DNA of 64,000 nt, taken from Calditrichota bacterium (lineage in GTDB: Bacteria > CLD3). Numbering within the stretch: the stretch's first letter is position 1; each line of letters begins with the position of its first letter. The stretch is from positions 69,735-133,734 of the forward strand of contig QQUF01000045.1 of the NCBI GenBank assembly GCA_008501735.1. Reading direction: 5' to 3'. Of the stretch, positions 1 to 8,377 are shown one piece after another. The notes under the pieces are model-generated. The model was not told the DNA's origin, ran no database searches, and was given only the letters and a program-made list of their open reading frames with translations. The position numbers and the translations under genes are program-made.

Positions 1-684
1 TTTCAAAATTATTTTTTCAATATTCTTTGGAACTTGAACAGGCAATTCTTTTGGAATCTTGACTTTGCCTTTCAAATGCCCATTAATAATTTGTTTTGCA
101 GAATTTCCATTAAAAGGAACTTCACCATAAAAAAGTTCAAAAGCAATCACTCCAAGTGAATAAAAGTCACTGCGAAAGTCCAATTTAACTTTTTCAAGAC
201 ATTGTTCAGGCGATACGTATTTTACAGATTCTTTTTCGGTTAAATTACTCTTGTAATTTTGAAAAAAAGCAAAGTCAGTTAGTTTCACTTCACCATTTTC
301 AGTTATAAAAATATTGTTAGGTCTTAGCTTTTGGTGGACAAATTTATAAGAATGTAAATCTCTTAACCCAAAGCAAATTTGAATAATTTTATCTATTTTT
401 TTATTTTTGGAATTAATTTCAGTGGACTCTAAAATTTTCTCACCATTCACAAATTCACGAATAATTCCCTTTTCTTCACCTTCTTCGTAGAAATCCAAAA
501 CTTTCGCTAAGTAATTTGACTCAATAGTTTTTTCTGAAAAGAAGCAAATTTTTGCGATTTTTATTTGAATTTCTTCTTCAAATTTTATTTTTTTTAGAAT
601 TCCTGAAGAGTGATTTTCAGTATTTTCTACTTTGAAAGTTAAATCTGAATTATTACTGATTTTTTCTAAAATCGACCATTTCAT
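1..684 (-). CDS. Serine/threonine kinase-like protein, probable pseudokinase (C-terminus off window)
   Basis: The 228 visible residues follow a eukaryotic-type (Hanks) protein kinase fold. A beta3-like lysine is near residue 31. A catalytic-loop segment F-V-H-Q-K-L-R-P-N-N lies at 115-124, D-F-A at 137-139, a Y-V-S-P-E-Q activation-segment end at 156-161, and R-S-D-F-Y-S-L-G at 171-178. The usual H-R-D is H-Q-K, so the catalytic Asp is a Lys and the following Lys is Arg. DFG is DFA. The Gly-rich loop is not recognisable. These changes predict weak or no phosphotransfer, so a scaffold or nucleotide-sensing role is more likely. The ATG at 684 opens the frame; no stop occurs before the window edge, so the protein continues beyond it. 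Confidence 0.8.
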   Translation of the reverse strand, partial: MKWSILEKISNNSDLTFKVENTENHSSGILKKIKFEEEIQIKIAKICFFSEKTIESNYLAKVLDFYEEGEEKGIIREFVNGEKILESTEINSKNKKIDKIIQICFGLRDLHSYKFVHQKLRPNNIFITENGEVKLTDFAFFQNYKSNLTEKESVKYVSPEQCLEKVKLDFRSDFYSLGVIAFELFYGEVPFNGNSAKQIINGHLKGKVKIPKELPVQVPKNIEKIILK

Positions 685-905
685 TAAGCGTTAAATCCCT
701 ATTCTTACTAAACATTCTTACTAAGGGTTGAACTTAATGAATTAATGCAGATTTCCAAATTTTTGAAATTGATAATTTTGTTAGTAAGGCTTACCTTTAA
801 GCATTGTAATTTTATAAAATGAAATATTCTAACTTTCTTAAGTGTCGAATATTTTAATTTAAATTGCATTATTTTATTTTGACTTAATGAAACGAAAGTT
901 TGAAA

Positions 906-1520
906 ATGGACTCGCAATTTTTGACAATTCCTCTTTTTCCTTTAAACATAGTTTTGATGCCTGGAATTTTATTCCCACTTCACATTTTTGAAGAACGTTA
1001 CAAAAAAATGGTAAACGAATCTTTGGAAACAGGCGAAGAATTTGGAATTATTCTCTCTAAAAAAGATGGGCAAAATGAAAGTATTGGTACCTTTGCTAAA
1101 GTTCAATTTTTACTTAAAACTCACAAAAATGGAGAAATGGACATTGTTGTAATTGGTTCTAAAAAATTTGAACTACAAGCTTCTTACTACAAAGAAAATT
1201 TACTAATGGGTGATGTTGAAATAATTTCTGATAATAATTTTACAGATGAATTTACAATTACTGAAACCTTAGGGCATTACAACAGAATTCAAAAATACTT
1301 TCACTTCGGAATTGAAACTGATTTATCAATGTTTCAAGATTTGAATCCTTTGTCTTATTTTCTCTCAACAAAAATTGGAATGCCTAATAAAATGCAACAA
1401 AGACTTTTAGAAATTCATTCAGAAAAAGAAAGATTAGAATTTATTTCTCAATACTGTTTAGATATTTTACCCAAAATTACAAATGAATCAGAACTTTACT
1501 TAAAAATGATAAGAAATTAA
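906..1520 (+). CDS. LON substrate-binding (N-terminal) domain protein
   Basis: This 204-residue protein matches the LON N-terminal domain found alone in many bacteria (PF02190). The start 'IPLFPLNIVLMPGILFPLHI' and the 'F.ERYKKMV' segment are the family hallmarks. There is no AAA+ or protease domain, so it is not a Lon protease. Stand-alone members probably bind protein substrates, but their role is unclear. I chose ATG 906; an in-frame TTG two codons upstream is also possible. It ends 2 nt before the next gene, so the two are probably co-transcribed. Confidence 0.85.
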   Translation: MDSQFLTIPLFPLNIVLMPGILFPLHIFEERYKKMVNESLETGEEFGIILSKKDGQNESIGTFAKVQFLLKTHKNGEMDIVVIGSKKFELQASYYKENLLMGDVEIISDNNFTDEFTITETLGHYNRIQKYFHFGIETDLSMFQDLNPLSYFLSTKIGMPNKMQQRLLEIHSEKERLEFISQYCLDILPKITNESELYLKMIRN

Positions 1521-1522
1521 AA

Positions 1523-2338
1523 ATGGTTGACTTACATAATCACGTAATTTTCGGAGTTGATGACGGCTCTAAATCTTTAGAACAATCAATTGCGATGTTA
1601 AGGCAGGCTGAGGAGCAAAATATTTCTGTAGTTTGCTGTACGCCTCACGTTCACGAAATCACAAAAGATGCTGAAATTGATGTTATGATTGAAAGAATTG
1701 AGATTCTAAGAAATGAAATCGTGAAAAATAAAATTAACATTGAGCTCGTCTTAGGCTGTGAAATTATGTTTCACCCACGAATTTTAGAAACTGTCAAGAA
1801 ATTTTGTGGAACTTACAACGATATGAAAAGCTACTGCCTCGTAGAATTTCCTGCATTTGATTTTCCTGATGTAACTGGTGAATTAGTATACGAATTGAAT
1901 ATGGAAGGAATTACGATGATAATTGCTCACCCTGAACGAAATGGTAGAATGGCTGCTAACTTAGACGAATTATTCAATTTAGTAAAATACGGAGCTTTGT
2001 TACAAATGGACATTGGAAGCCTTTTGGGAGACTTTGGTTCTTCAACCAAAAAGGCTTGCGAAGAAATCTTTTCTTACGACGCTTACAGTTTTGCAGCTTC
2101 TGATTCGCATAGTTTAGGGAAAAGATGTTTTTTAATGGATAAAGGCTACGAAGTAATTTCAAATCTAAAAAGCCCTGAAGTGGCTGATTTACTTTTAAAA
2201 ACTAACCCAAGAAAGGTGATTGAAGGCATAAAAATTGATAATGACATAATTTGGCAAAATTTTGAAACTCAAATGAATGCAAAATCACAAAACGGCTTTA
2301 TGAGCAAAATTAAGAGAATCTTTGGCTCATTTAGCTAA
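1523..2338 (+). CDS. PHP-domain tyrosine-phosphatase-type protein (CpsB/YwqE family)
   Basis: This 271-residue PHP metal hydrolase opens with M-V-D-L-H-N-H and 'G.DDGS', then has C-T-P-H, E-I-M-F-H-P, I-A-H-P-E-R-N and S-D-S-H. These are the metal-binding His/Asp/Glu residues of the CpsB/YwqE family. Characterised members dephosphorylate bacterial tyrosine kinases that control polysaccharide export. No kinase or export genes lie beside it here, so the substrate is inferred from family only. It begins 2 nt after the LON-domain gene and is followed 26 nt later by a small gene with its own strong ribosome binding site. Confidence 0.85.
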   Translation: MVDLHNHVIFGVDDGSKSLEQSIAMLRQAEEQNISVVCCTPHVHEITKDAEIDVMIERIEILRNEIVKNKINIELVLGCEIMFHPRILETVKKFCGTYNDMKSYCLVEFPAFDFPDVTGELVYELNMEGITMIIAHPERNGRMAANLDELFNLVKYGALLQMDIGSLLGDFGSSTKKACEEIFSYDAYSFAASDSHSLGKRCFLMDKGYEVISNLKSPEVADLLLKTNPRKVIEGIKIDNDIIWQNFETQMNAKSQNGFMSKIKRIFGSFS

Positions 2339-2364
2339 ACTAACCTTTGGGAGGTGTTAGCAAA

Positions 2365-2589
2365 ATGGACGAAAAAACGATTTCCAAACTCAATATTTTG
2401 AGGTCATTAATTAATTTAGAAGTTAGAATTATTCTAACAAAAGATGGTAATGAGATTCAAGGAATCTTGAAAAGCGTTGAAGAACAAAAAATAATAATCA
2501 ACAATGTTATTTTAGATGTTTACGACATCGAAACATTTTTTGTAATCAAAAAGCCTAACGAAACAAAACAAGGCGACAATCTTTTTTAA
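2365..2589 (+). CDS. Small hypothetical protein, possible Sm/SH3-like fold
   Basis: This is a 74-residue protein of unknown function. ATG 2365 is chosen because a GGGAGG ribosome binding site (2349-2354) lies 10 nt upstream; an upstream in-frame TTG would bury that site in the coding region. The core 'VRIILTKDGNEIQGILKSVE' followed by short hydrophobic strands recalls the beta pattern of Sm-like/LSM domains, but the match is only by eye. It is last in the LON-PHP gene run and ends just before a bidirectional hairpin terminator. Confidence 0.6.
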   Translation: MDEKTISKLNILRSLINLEVRIILTKDGNEIQGILKSVEEQKIIINNVILDVYDIETFFVIKKPNETKQGDNLF

Positions 2590-2591
2590 AC

Positions 2592-2630
2592 AAAAAAAGC
2601 AGTTATAATTTAACTGCTCTTTTTGTTTTT
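2592..2630. terminator. Bidirectional rho-independent terminator
   Basis: A perfect 8-bp stem (AGCAGTTA at 2598-2605, TAACTGCT at 2611-2618) with a 5-nt loop is flanked by an A-run on the left and a T-run on the right. It lies between convergent genes and can stop transcription from both sides. Confidence 0.85.
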
Positions 2631-3972
2631 AATCTTTCATAATATCATTTCGTTCCAAAAACCCTGTATCGAAATTTCCAGAAATAAAATCTTCGTTCCG
2701 CATCATTCTTTCGTGAAATGGAATTGTTGTTGAAATTCCCTCAATTGTAAATTCACTCAAAGAACGTCTCATTCTAACAATTGCCTCTTCTCGGTTTTTA
2801 CCCCAAGTAATTAATTTTGCAATCATCGAATCGTAGTAAGGTGGAACATTGTAACCTGCATAAGCGTGAGTATCAACTCGAACTCCAAGTCCTCCAGGAG
2901 CGTGATAAGAAGTTATTTTCCCAGGAGTTGGCATAAAATTCTTAAAAGGATTTTCAGCATTAATTCTGCATTCAATTGAATGGCCTCTTAACTTGTAACC
3001 TTGAACTTTATCAGAAATTTTTGCACCAGCAGCAATCATAATTTGAGATTTTACAACATCAACATTTGTAACCATTTCCGTAACAGGGTGCTCAACTTGC
3101 ACTCTTGTGTTCATTTCCATAAAATAAAAATTATTGTCTTTATCAAGCAAAAATTCCATTGTTCCTGCTGAATAATAACCGACTGCTTTTGCACCTTTGA
3201 CAGCTGCATCACCTATCTTTTTTCTTAATTCTTCACTGATTACAGGAGAAGGAGATTCTTCAATCAATTTTTGGTGTCGTCTTTGAATTGAGCATTCACG
3301 TTCACCTAAGTGAATAATATTTCCGTGAATGTCTCCAAGAAGTTGAACTTCAATATGTCTTGGGTTCTCAACAAATTTTTCCATATAAAGTGCTGGGTCT
3401 CCAAAAGCTGCAACTGCTTCAGCACGAGCCATTGCAAATGCACTGTTCACATCTTTTTGGGAACGAACAATTCTCATTCCTCTTCCACCACCACCTGAAG
3501 AAGCTTTTATGATTACAGGAAAACCAATTTCTTTAGCAATCTTTAAAGCGTGTTCTTCATCTTTTAAGACTCCGTCGCTTCCAGGGATTACAGGAACTCC
3601 AGCTTTTACCATTGTTTCTTTAGCTAAAGATTTGTTTCCCATTTTGCGAATTGTTGCTGGAGAAGGTCCGATAAACTTGATGTTGCAAGCCTCACAAATT
3701 TCTCCAAATTCCGCATTTTCAGATAAAAATCCATAACCAGGGTGAATTGCATCTGCATTTGTAATTTCCGCAGCACTAATAATTGTTGGAATTTTTAAAT
3801 AACTTAAGTTACTCGGATTTGGTCCGATTCTTACAGCTTCGTCAGCGAATTTTACGTGAAGTGAATCTTGGTCTGCATCAGAATAGACTGCAACAGATTC
3901 GTAGTCAAGTTCTTTACAAGCACGAATAATTCTTAAAGCTATTTCACCTCTATTGGCAATTAAAATTTTCAA
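2629..3972 (-). CDS. accC: Biotin carboxylase (acetyl-/propionyl-CoA carboxylase subunit)
   Basis: The 447-residue ATP-grasp enzyme carboxylates biotin on BCCP using ATP and bicarbonate. It starts with '[21 protein letters not shown]', and has the [11 protein letters not shown] motif, the Gly-rich ATP loop ([12 protein letters not shown]) and the '[16 protein letters not shown]' active-site block. The length is standard for stand-alone AccC. It lies 21 nt downstream of accB, so they form one operon. The carboxyltransferase genes are not in the window, so acetyl-CoA versus propionyl-CoA specificity cannot be told. Confidence 0.97.
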   Translation of the reverse strand: MKILIANRGEIALRIIRACKELDYESVAVYSDADQDSLHVKFADEAVRIGPNPSNLSYLKIPTIISAAEITNADAIHPGYGFLSENAEFGEICEACNIKFIGPSPATIRKMGNKSLAKETMVKAGVPVIPGSDGVLKDEEHALKIAKEIGFPVIIKASSGGGGRGMRIVRSQKDVNSAFAMARAEAVAAFGDPALYMEKFVENPRHIEVQLLGDIHGNIIHLGERECSIQRRHQKLIEESPSPVISEELRKKIGDAAVKGAKAVGYYSAGTMEFLLDKDNNFYFMEMNTRVQVEHPVTEMVTNVDVVKSQIMIAAGAKISDKVQGYKLRGHSIECRINAENPFKNFMPTPGKITSYHAPGGLGVRVDTHAYAGYNVPPYYDSMIAKLITWGKNREEAIVRMRRSLSEFTIEGISTTIPFHERMMRNEDFISGNFDTGFLERNDIMKD

Positions 3973-3993
3973 AAATAAATCTCCCCAAATTCC

Positions 3994-4506
3994 TTAAGCG
4001 TCAGGTTCTACTTTAAACATTACAAAACCATACTCAACAGGTTGAGCATTTTTTGCATTAATTTCAACTAAAGTTCCCGAAATCTCAGATTCAATTTCGT
4101 TCATCAATTTCATCGCTTCAATTATACAAAGAACTTGTCCTTTTGAAATTTTGTCTCCGACCTTAACATAAGGTCCTGCATCTGGAGAAGGTGATTCATA
4201 AAAAGTCCCGACCATTGGAGCAGTTATATCAATTAAGTTTGAAGGCTTTACTTTAGTTTCAACTGGTTTTTCAATGGCAGTTTGCTCATTTGTAGTTTGT
4301 GAAGGCATTGAAGCAACTGGTTGTTGAAAATTTTGTTGCCCCTGTGGAATAGGCATTTGAAAAAATTGTGGTGAAGTGCTTTCAGAAATTATTTGTTCAG
4401 GTTTTTTAGTGATTCTGATTTTTAACTCTTTTTCTTCAACTTCAATTTCATTGACACCGCTTTTATCAACAATGTTTATCAATTTTTCGATTAGTTTGAC
4501 ATCCAT
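3994..4506 (-). CDS. accB: Biotin carboxyl carrier protein
   Basis: The 170-residue BCCP carries biotin on the lysine of the E-A-M-K-L-M motif near the C-terminus. The N-terminal helical part (1-35) is joined by a Gln/Pro/Thr-rich linker (about 45-85) to the biotinyl domain, which opens with 'APMVGTFYESPSP'. This layout is typical of acetyl-CoA carboxylase BCCP. It is the first gene of the accB-accC operon on the minus strand. Confidence 0.97.
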   Translation of the reverse strand: MDVKLIEKLINIVDKSGVNEIEVEEKELKIRITKKPEQIISESTSPQFFQMPIPQGQQNFQQPVASMPSQTTNEQTAIEKPVETKVKPSNLIDITAPMVGTFYESPSPDAGPYVKVGDKISKGQVLCIIEAMKLMNEIESEISGTLVEINAKNAQPVEYGFVMFKVEPDA

Positions 4507-4619
4507 AGAAAAATTTATCTCCTGAATTTTTTAAAATACAAGTTTGTTTAAAATCTAATCCATAAATAAACTGAAAATTTAGTAGAAAGCAAAAACTAAA
4601 TTGTTTGATTTTCTAAACT

Positions 4620-5918
4620 TTAAGTTAAATCTGAGTTTTCATCATTTAATGGAACTTTTGTTACTTTTACTTTGCTTACTCTTCGGTTATCTACGTCAAT
4701 AATTTTGAATTCAAAATTCTCAAAATTAATAACATCGCCTTTATTTGGAACACTTCCAGTGATGTCGTAAATCAAACCTCCTAAAGTCTCAAATTCTTCG
4801 TCTTCGGCAAAATTAGACTCCAAAACTTTGTTAGCATCTTCGATTTCAATTTTTGCGTTAAAAATGAAAGTGTTTTCGTCCACTTCTTCAAACAAAGAAT
4901 CTTCGTTGTCATACTCGTCTTGGATTTCACCAACAATTTCTTCTATTACATCTTCCAAAGTTACCAAACCAGAAGTTCCGCCGTATTCGTCAACAACAAT
5001 CGCCATATGAACTTTATCTTTTTTAAACTCCCGTAAAAGATCGTCAACCATTTTTGATTCAGGAACAAAAGTCGCTGGTCGAACAATTTCGGAGATTTTA
5101 GTCTTATTATCGTTTCTGCCCATTAGTTGTAACAAATCTTTAGAATATAAGACACCTTTAATATTGTCAATTTTCTCTTCGTAAACAGGCATTCGGGAAA
5201 AACCATTCTCAAGAATAGCTTCAACAACTTGGGAAATCGTTGAACTCATTTCAACACAAACAATGTCAATTCTTGGAATCATAATTTCTTTAACAGTGGT
5301 TTCGCCAAGCCCAAAAATTGAATGGATCATTTCTCTTTCTTCATCTTCAAGGTTTTCACCTTGCTCTTGGTCAACTCCAACAATCACCTTCAAATCATCT
5401 TCTGAAATGTGTTTACGCCATAAACCAAAATCAAAATTATTACCAGCAAAACCTGTCAAAAGATTTATTAATTCACTGAACGGAAGAATTGGGATTTGGA
5501 AGAAAATAATTGCAAATGATGTTTTTTCAGCAAAACTCATCGGGTCATTTAAAGCAATAATTTTTGGAATCAATTCACTTAAAATTGCTATCAAAATTGC
5601 TGATATAAATATCGTAGAAACTATTGGAATATAAGAGTTTAGTTCAAAACTTGTTGTAAGTTGCCAAACAAGAGAATAAAAAATTATAACAAAAGTAATG
5701 TTTGAAATAATTTTACCTGTTGTTAAAGCAACGTAAAGCCTTTGAGGGTCTTTGGCTAATTTTTCAATTCTTTTAAATTTCTCATTTTTGTCGTTAGGGT
5801 TTTCTAAATCTTTCTCGTCAATTGCAAGAAACGCTGCTTCAGCTCCAGAAAAAATTGCTGAAATAATTAGTAAAAGAATTAGTATTAAAACTTCTAAAAA
5901 CGGGTGGTACTCGTCCAA
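4620..5918 (-). CDS. CorC/HlyC-type membrane protein with CNNM and CBS domains (GldE-like)
   Basis: This 432-residue protein has an N-terminal membrane domain (DUF21/CNNM, about 1-190, several hydrophobic segments including 'FSGAEAAFLA'). A CBS pair follows (about 205-330, with 'EIMIPRIDIVCVE' and 'VDEYGGTSGLVTLEDVIEEIVGEI'), then a C-terminal CorC_HlyC transporter-associated domain. In Bacteroidota the gliding protein GldE has this layout, but other paralogues are ion (Mg2+) transport proteins, so I give no symbol. The start is TTG 5918: an in-frame TAG lies just upstream and no ATG precedes the first membrane segment. It is followed downstream by accB on the same strand, 113 nt away. Confidence 0.85.
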   Translation of the reverse strand: MDEYHPFLEVLILILLLIISAIFSGAEAAFLAIDEKDLENPNDKNEKFKRIEKLAKDPQRLYVALTTGKIISNITFVIIFYSLVWQLTTSFELNSYIPIVSTIFISAILIAILSELIPKIIALNDPMSFAEKTSFAIIFFQIPILPFSELINLLTGFAGNNFDFGLWRKHISEDDLKVIVGVDQEQGENLEDEEREMIHSIFGLGETTVKEIMIPRIDIVCVEMSSTISQVVEAILENGFSRMPVYEEKIDNIKGVLYSKDLLQLMGRNDNKTKISEIVRPATFVPESKMVDDLLREFKKDKVHMAIVVDEYGGTSGLVTLEDVIEEIVGEIQDEYDNEDSLFEEVDENTFIFNAKIEIEDANKVLESNFAEDEEFETLGGLIYDITGSVPNKGDVINFENFEFKIIDVDNRRVSKVKVTKVPLNDENSDLT

Positions 5919-5967
5919 AGTCTAATTTTATCCGATATTTGGTTTAAGTTGGTTTGAAACTAAAATT

Positions 5968-6420
5968 TTAATTCGTAGAGTCAAAGAAAATTCTATTTAA
6001 ATAGAAATTTTCTTTTTCGTGCATTTCCTGTTTTAAATCGAAGTTAAAATCTTCGTAACCCAAAGTATGCAATGTTCCGTGAGCAATGTAACGTAATAAT
6101 TCGTGTTCGTGGGTTGCTCCAAAATTTTCAGCCTGAATTTTTGCTTCATCATTTGAAACATAAATTTCAGCTTCAATCGGTTCACCTTTTTCTTCCAAGT
6201 TAAAAGCAATTACATCTGTAAAATAATCGTGATTTAAGTAATTTTTATTAATTTCCAAAATCTTTGGATTTGAAACAATGATTACTGTTAATGACTGAAT
6301 TTCCTTTTTTTCATTTTTTACAATTTCGTAAACTAAATCAATAATTTTTTCAGAATTCGTTGGAACATCTTTTGTCTCAAAATTCACAAAAATATTCATT
6401 TTAACAGAATTTATTGCCAT
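5968..6420 (-). CDS. ybeY: Endoribonuclease YbeY (rRNA maturation)
   Basis: The 150-residue metalloprotein YbeY acts in 16S rRNA 3' end maturation and 70S quality control. The zinc motif is H-G-T-L-H-T-L-G-Y-E-D, where the third ligand position carries Asp in place of the His of E. coli; this variant is, to my knowledge, usual in Bacteroidota. 'FTDVIAFNLEE' is the other conserved block. Its ATG overlaps the stop of the 71-residue upstream gene by about 10 nt, suggesting translational coupling. A second in-frame ATG at codon 8 is an alternative start. Confidence 0.93.
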   Translation of the reverse strand: MAINSVKMNIFVNFETKDVPTNSEKIIDLVYEIVKNEKKEIQSLTVIIVSNPKILEINKNYLNHDYFTDVIAFNLEEKGEPIEAEIYVSNDEAKIQAENFGATHEHELLRYIAHGTLHTLGYEDFNFDLKQEMHEKENFYLNRIFFDSTN

Positions 6421-6626
6421 TTAAAATGCCAAGCTTCATCGCCAACTTTCAACAAATATTCGCCTGTGTGTAAATTTTGGTAAATTGTATCAAAGTCTCT
6501 CACAGACTTAGTATCGAAAAATTCAGTTGAAGAATTTGCTTCTTCTGATTGTCTTAATTCTTTTGCATTTTTGTATTTTTTGATATTATCCCCTATGTAA
6601 GGATAATATTTTATTTTGACTTTCAT
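6411..6626 (-). CDS. Hypothetical 71-residue protein upstream of ybeY
   Basis: I do not recognise this small basic protein. It opens with 'MKVKIKYYPYIGDN' and ends '...EAWHFKWQ'. It has no signal peptide or Cys motif. Its last codons overlap the ybeY start, which supports its being a real, co-translated gene. An isolated chance reading frame cannot be excluded. Confidence 0.5.
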   Translation of the reverse strand: MKVKIKYYPYIGDNIKKYKNAKELRQSEEANSSTEFFDTKSVRDFDTIYQNLHTGEYLLKVGDEAWHFKWQ

Positions 6627-6740
6627 TTGCTTACTCTAATCTTGAGTTTAAATTTTATTTAGTAGTTAATGGAATAATTTAGTAAATTTGCAGATTAATT
6701 TCGTGTAAACTTTTAAGAAAAATTTAACAAAGGCTCAAAA

Positions 6741-7295
6741 ATGTCTATTAAAGTAAAAATGTACACTGAGACAACTCCTAACCCAAATACTTTGAAATTT
6801 GTAACAAATCAGGTTTTGGTGGAAAGTGGAAGTGTAGATTTTCCGACACTCGAAAGTACAATCAGTTCTGAATTAGCACAAAAATTATACGACATCGACG
6901 GTGTTTTTGGTGTTTTCTTTTCAAATGACTTTGTAACTGTAACTAAAAATGGTGCTGATTGGAGTTCTTTAATTCCACAAGTTAAAGAAACAATCAAAAC
7001 TCATCTTGAGGCTGGAAACCCTGTAATTTCTGACGAATCAATTATTGTAAAAGCTATTCAAGGTAGCACTGACATTGAAACAGAAATCATTAAAATTATT
7101 GATACCGAAATTCGTCCTGCTGTTGCAATGGACGGAGGTGACATTATTTTTCGTGGTTATTCAGAAGGAGTTGTTGCTCTTCAAATGCAAGGTTCTTGTT
7201 CTGGTTGCCCAAGTTCGACTGCAACTTTGAAGCAAGGAATTGAAAGAAGACTTAAGGAAGTAGTTCCTGAAGTTCAAGAAGTAATTGCAATTTAA
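6741..7295 (+). CDS. Nfu-type Fe-S cluster scaffold/carrier
   Basis: The 184-residue protein has an N-terminal Nfu_N domain (about 5-90; 'TPNPNTLKFV' and 'IDGVFGVFFSNDFVTVTK') and a C-terminal NifU domain (about 105-184) with the cluster-binding C-S-G-C-P. It is thought to carry [4Fe-4S] clusters to apoproteins. A second ATG at codon 7 is possible. A TAAATTTG sequence at 6683-6690 fits a Bacteroidota -7 box upstream. A strong terminator follows the stop codon. Confidence 0.93.
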   Translation: MSIKVKMYTETTPNPNTLKFVTNQVLVESGSVDFPTLESTISSELAQKLYDIDGVFGVFFSNDFVTVTKNGADWSSLIPQVKETIKTHLEAGNPVISDESIIVKAIQGSTDIETEIIKIIDTEIRPAVAMDGGDIIFRGYSEGVVALQMQGSCSGCPSSTATLKQGIERRLKEVVPEVQEVIAI

Positions 7296-7337
7296 ATTAA
7301 TTATTGTCTTCAATTTCTGATGACAATAAAATTTTAT

Positions 7338-7378
7338 AAAAGACCGCTTTTGATTAAAACCTTTTGCGGTCTTTTTTT
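7338..7378 (+). terminator. Rho-independent terminator after the Nfu gene
   Basis: The stem AAAAGACCGC (7338-7347) pairs with GCGGTCTTTT (7366-7375) around an 18-nt loop and runs into a T-tract. It ends the Nfu transcript 14 nt before the next ATG. Confidence 0.9.
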
Positions 7379-7391
7379 GGAAAAAACTTAA

Positions 7392-7814
7392 ATGATTTGT
7401 GCAAACACCGAAGAAATCACCAAACTTTTAGCAAACTCAAAAACAATCGCACTCGTTGGAGCAAGTGAAAATCCTTCAAGAGCGAGTAACAGCATTGGTA
7501 AATTTTTAATAAATTTTGGCTACAAAGTTTTTGCTGTAAATCCAAACCTCGAAGAATTTCAAGGTGAAAAATGTTATAACTCACTTGACGAAATTCAAGA
7601 AAAGATTGACATTGTTGACGTTTTTAGAGACCCAAATTTCGTCTTGGAAATTAGTGAAGCAGCGACAAGAATTAAGGCAAAATCCATTTGGTTTCAAGAC
7701 GGCGTAATTAATTCGGAAGCTGCTGAGTTGGCTTTGAGTTCAGGTTTAACAGTCGTTCAAAACAGATGTATTTACAGAGATATTTTAAATTTCGGAATTA
7801 CACTCAAAAAGTAA
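7392..7814 (+). CDS. CoA-binding domain protein (YccU-like)
   Basis: The 140-residue Rossmann-fold protein has the CoA_binding signature: 'KTIALVGASENPSRASNSIGKFL' near the N-terminus, 'VFAVNPN', 'VDVFRDP' and 'KSIWFQDGVINSEA'. It resembles the stand-alone YccU/YneT group. The exact ligand and role are unknown. It heads a compact run with two small genes and an lpxH-like gene. Confidence 0.9.
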   Translation: MICANTEEITKLLANSKTIALVGASENPSRASNSIGKFLINFGYKVFAVNPNLEEFQGEKCYNSLDEIQEKIDIVDVFRDPNFVLEISEAATRIKAKSIWFQDGVINSEAAELALSSGLTVVQNRCIYRDILNFGITLKK

Positions 7815-7819
7815 ACTTT

Positions 7820-8158
7820 ATGCCTTCAAAAATAGTGAACTCAAATTTGTTACCCCTGTTCGATGAAATCACAAAGTGCGAAAAACTCATTTTTGCTTGT
7901 GGAACAAATGGAATTAGTGCAAACATTGTTGGAAAATTCAAGCTAAATTTCTTGCATTCAGAAGACAGACTTGATTGTGAAGATGGAACAAATCACATTC
8001 ACATTGATTGGGGAAACATACAGAAAATTGAAACAGGAAATTTTTATGGAGAAGGTGTTTTGACTTTTCAATCCGAAAAAAATGTGCTTTTCAAACTCTA
8101 CAATCCGAATGGAAATTTTTCTGAGAAATTGAACCAATTAGCAATAGATTTTAAATAA
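7820..8158 (+). CDS. Hypothetical 112-residue protein
   Basis: I do not recognise the family. ATG 7820 lies 5 nt after the upstream stop; an earlier in-frame ATG would overlap the CoA-binding gene. The sequence is a mixed alpha/beta pattern with 'HIHIDWGNIQKIETGNFYGEGVLTF' near the middle. It has no signal peptide or membrane segment. Its stop directly abuts the ATG of the next gene, which supports an operon. Confidence 0.65.
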   Translation: MPSKIVNSNLLPLFDEITKCEKLIFACGTNGISANIVGKFKLNFLHSEDRLDCEDGTNHIHIDWGNIQKIETGNFYGEGVLTFQSEKNVLFKLYNPNGNFSEKLNQLAIDFK

Positions 8159-8377
8159 ATGACTGGATATAACAGAATAATTTCTCGATGCACTTCTTGT
8201 AACGACACAGGTTGTTTGAGTTTGTGCAGCAATGAATACTTTTGTAAACAATGCGAAAGCTGGTTCACTTTGTGGTCATTTAATATTCAAGAAGCAATTT
8301 GCGAAGATTGTGAAATTGAAAACAAAAAACCAAAGGAAGAAAAATCAAAAAAATTCAACTGGAAAAAGCTACTTTAA
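8159..8377 (+). CDS. Small zinc-ribbon-like protein
   Basis: This 72-residue protein has eight Cys (C11, C14, C19, C23, C29, C32, C48, C51), including three C-x2-C pairs, so it very likely binds one or two zinc ions. The C-terminus is Lys/Glu-rich. Its 3' end overlaps the upstream part of the lpxH-like reading frame. A run of seven A (8347-8353) sits at the point where a -1 shift would join the two. It could act alone or as the N-terminal part of a frameshift product. Confidence 0.65.
   Translation: MTGYNRIISRCTSCNDTGCLSLCSNEYFCKQCESWFTLWSFNIQEAICEDCEIENKKPKEEKSKKFNWKKLL
8347..8353 (+). other. A7 run, candidate -1 slippery site
   Basis: In the zinc-ribbon frame the run reads tcA-AAA-AAA-ttc, a heptamer of the X-XXY-YYZ type. 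Slipping back by one base here moves ribosomes into the lpxH-like frame, which continues Ile-Gln-Leu-Glu-Lys-Ala-Thr-Leu-Ile-Ser-Asp. No strong stem-loop was noticed directly downstream. Confidence 0.35.

Noticed and set aside
708..917. 69-codon minus-strand frame upstream of the LON-domain gene
   Set aside because: Rich in Lys/Phe/Ile/Asn from AT-rich DNA and overlapping the LON-gene start; no support for translation.
6411..7295. Toxin-antitoxin pair near ybeY
   Set aside because: The 71-residue protein has no toxin or antitoxin motif, and both neighbours are housekeeping genes.
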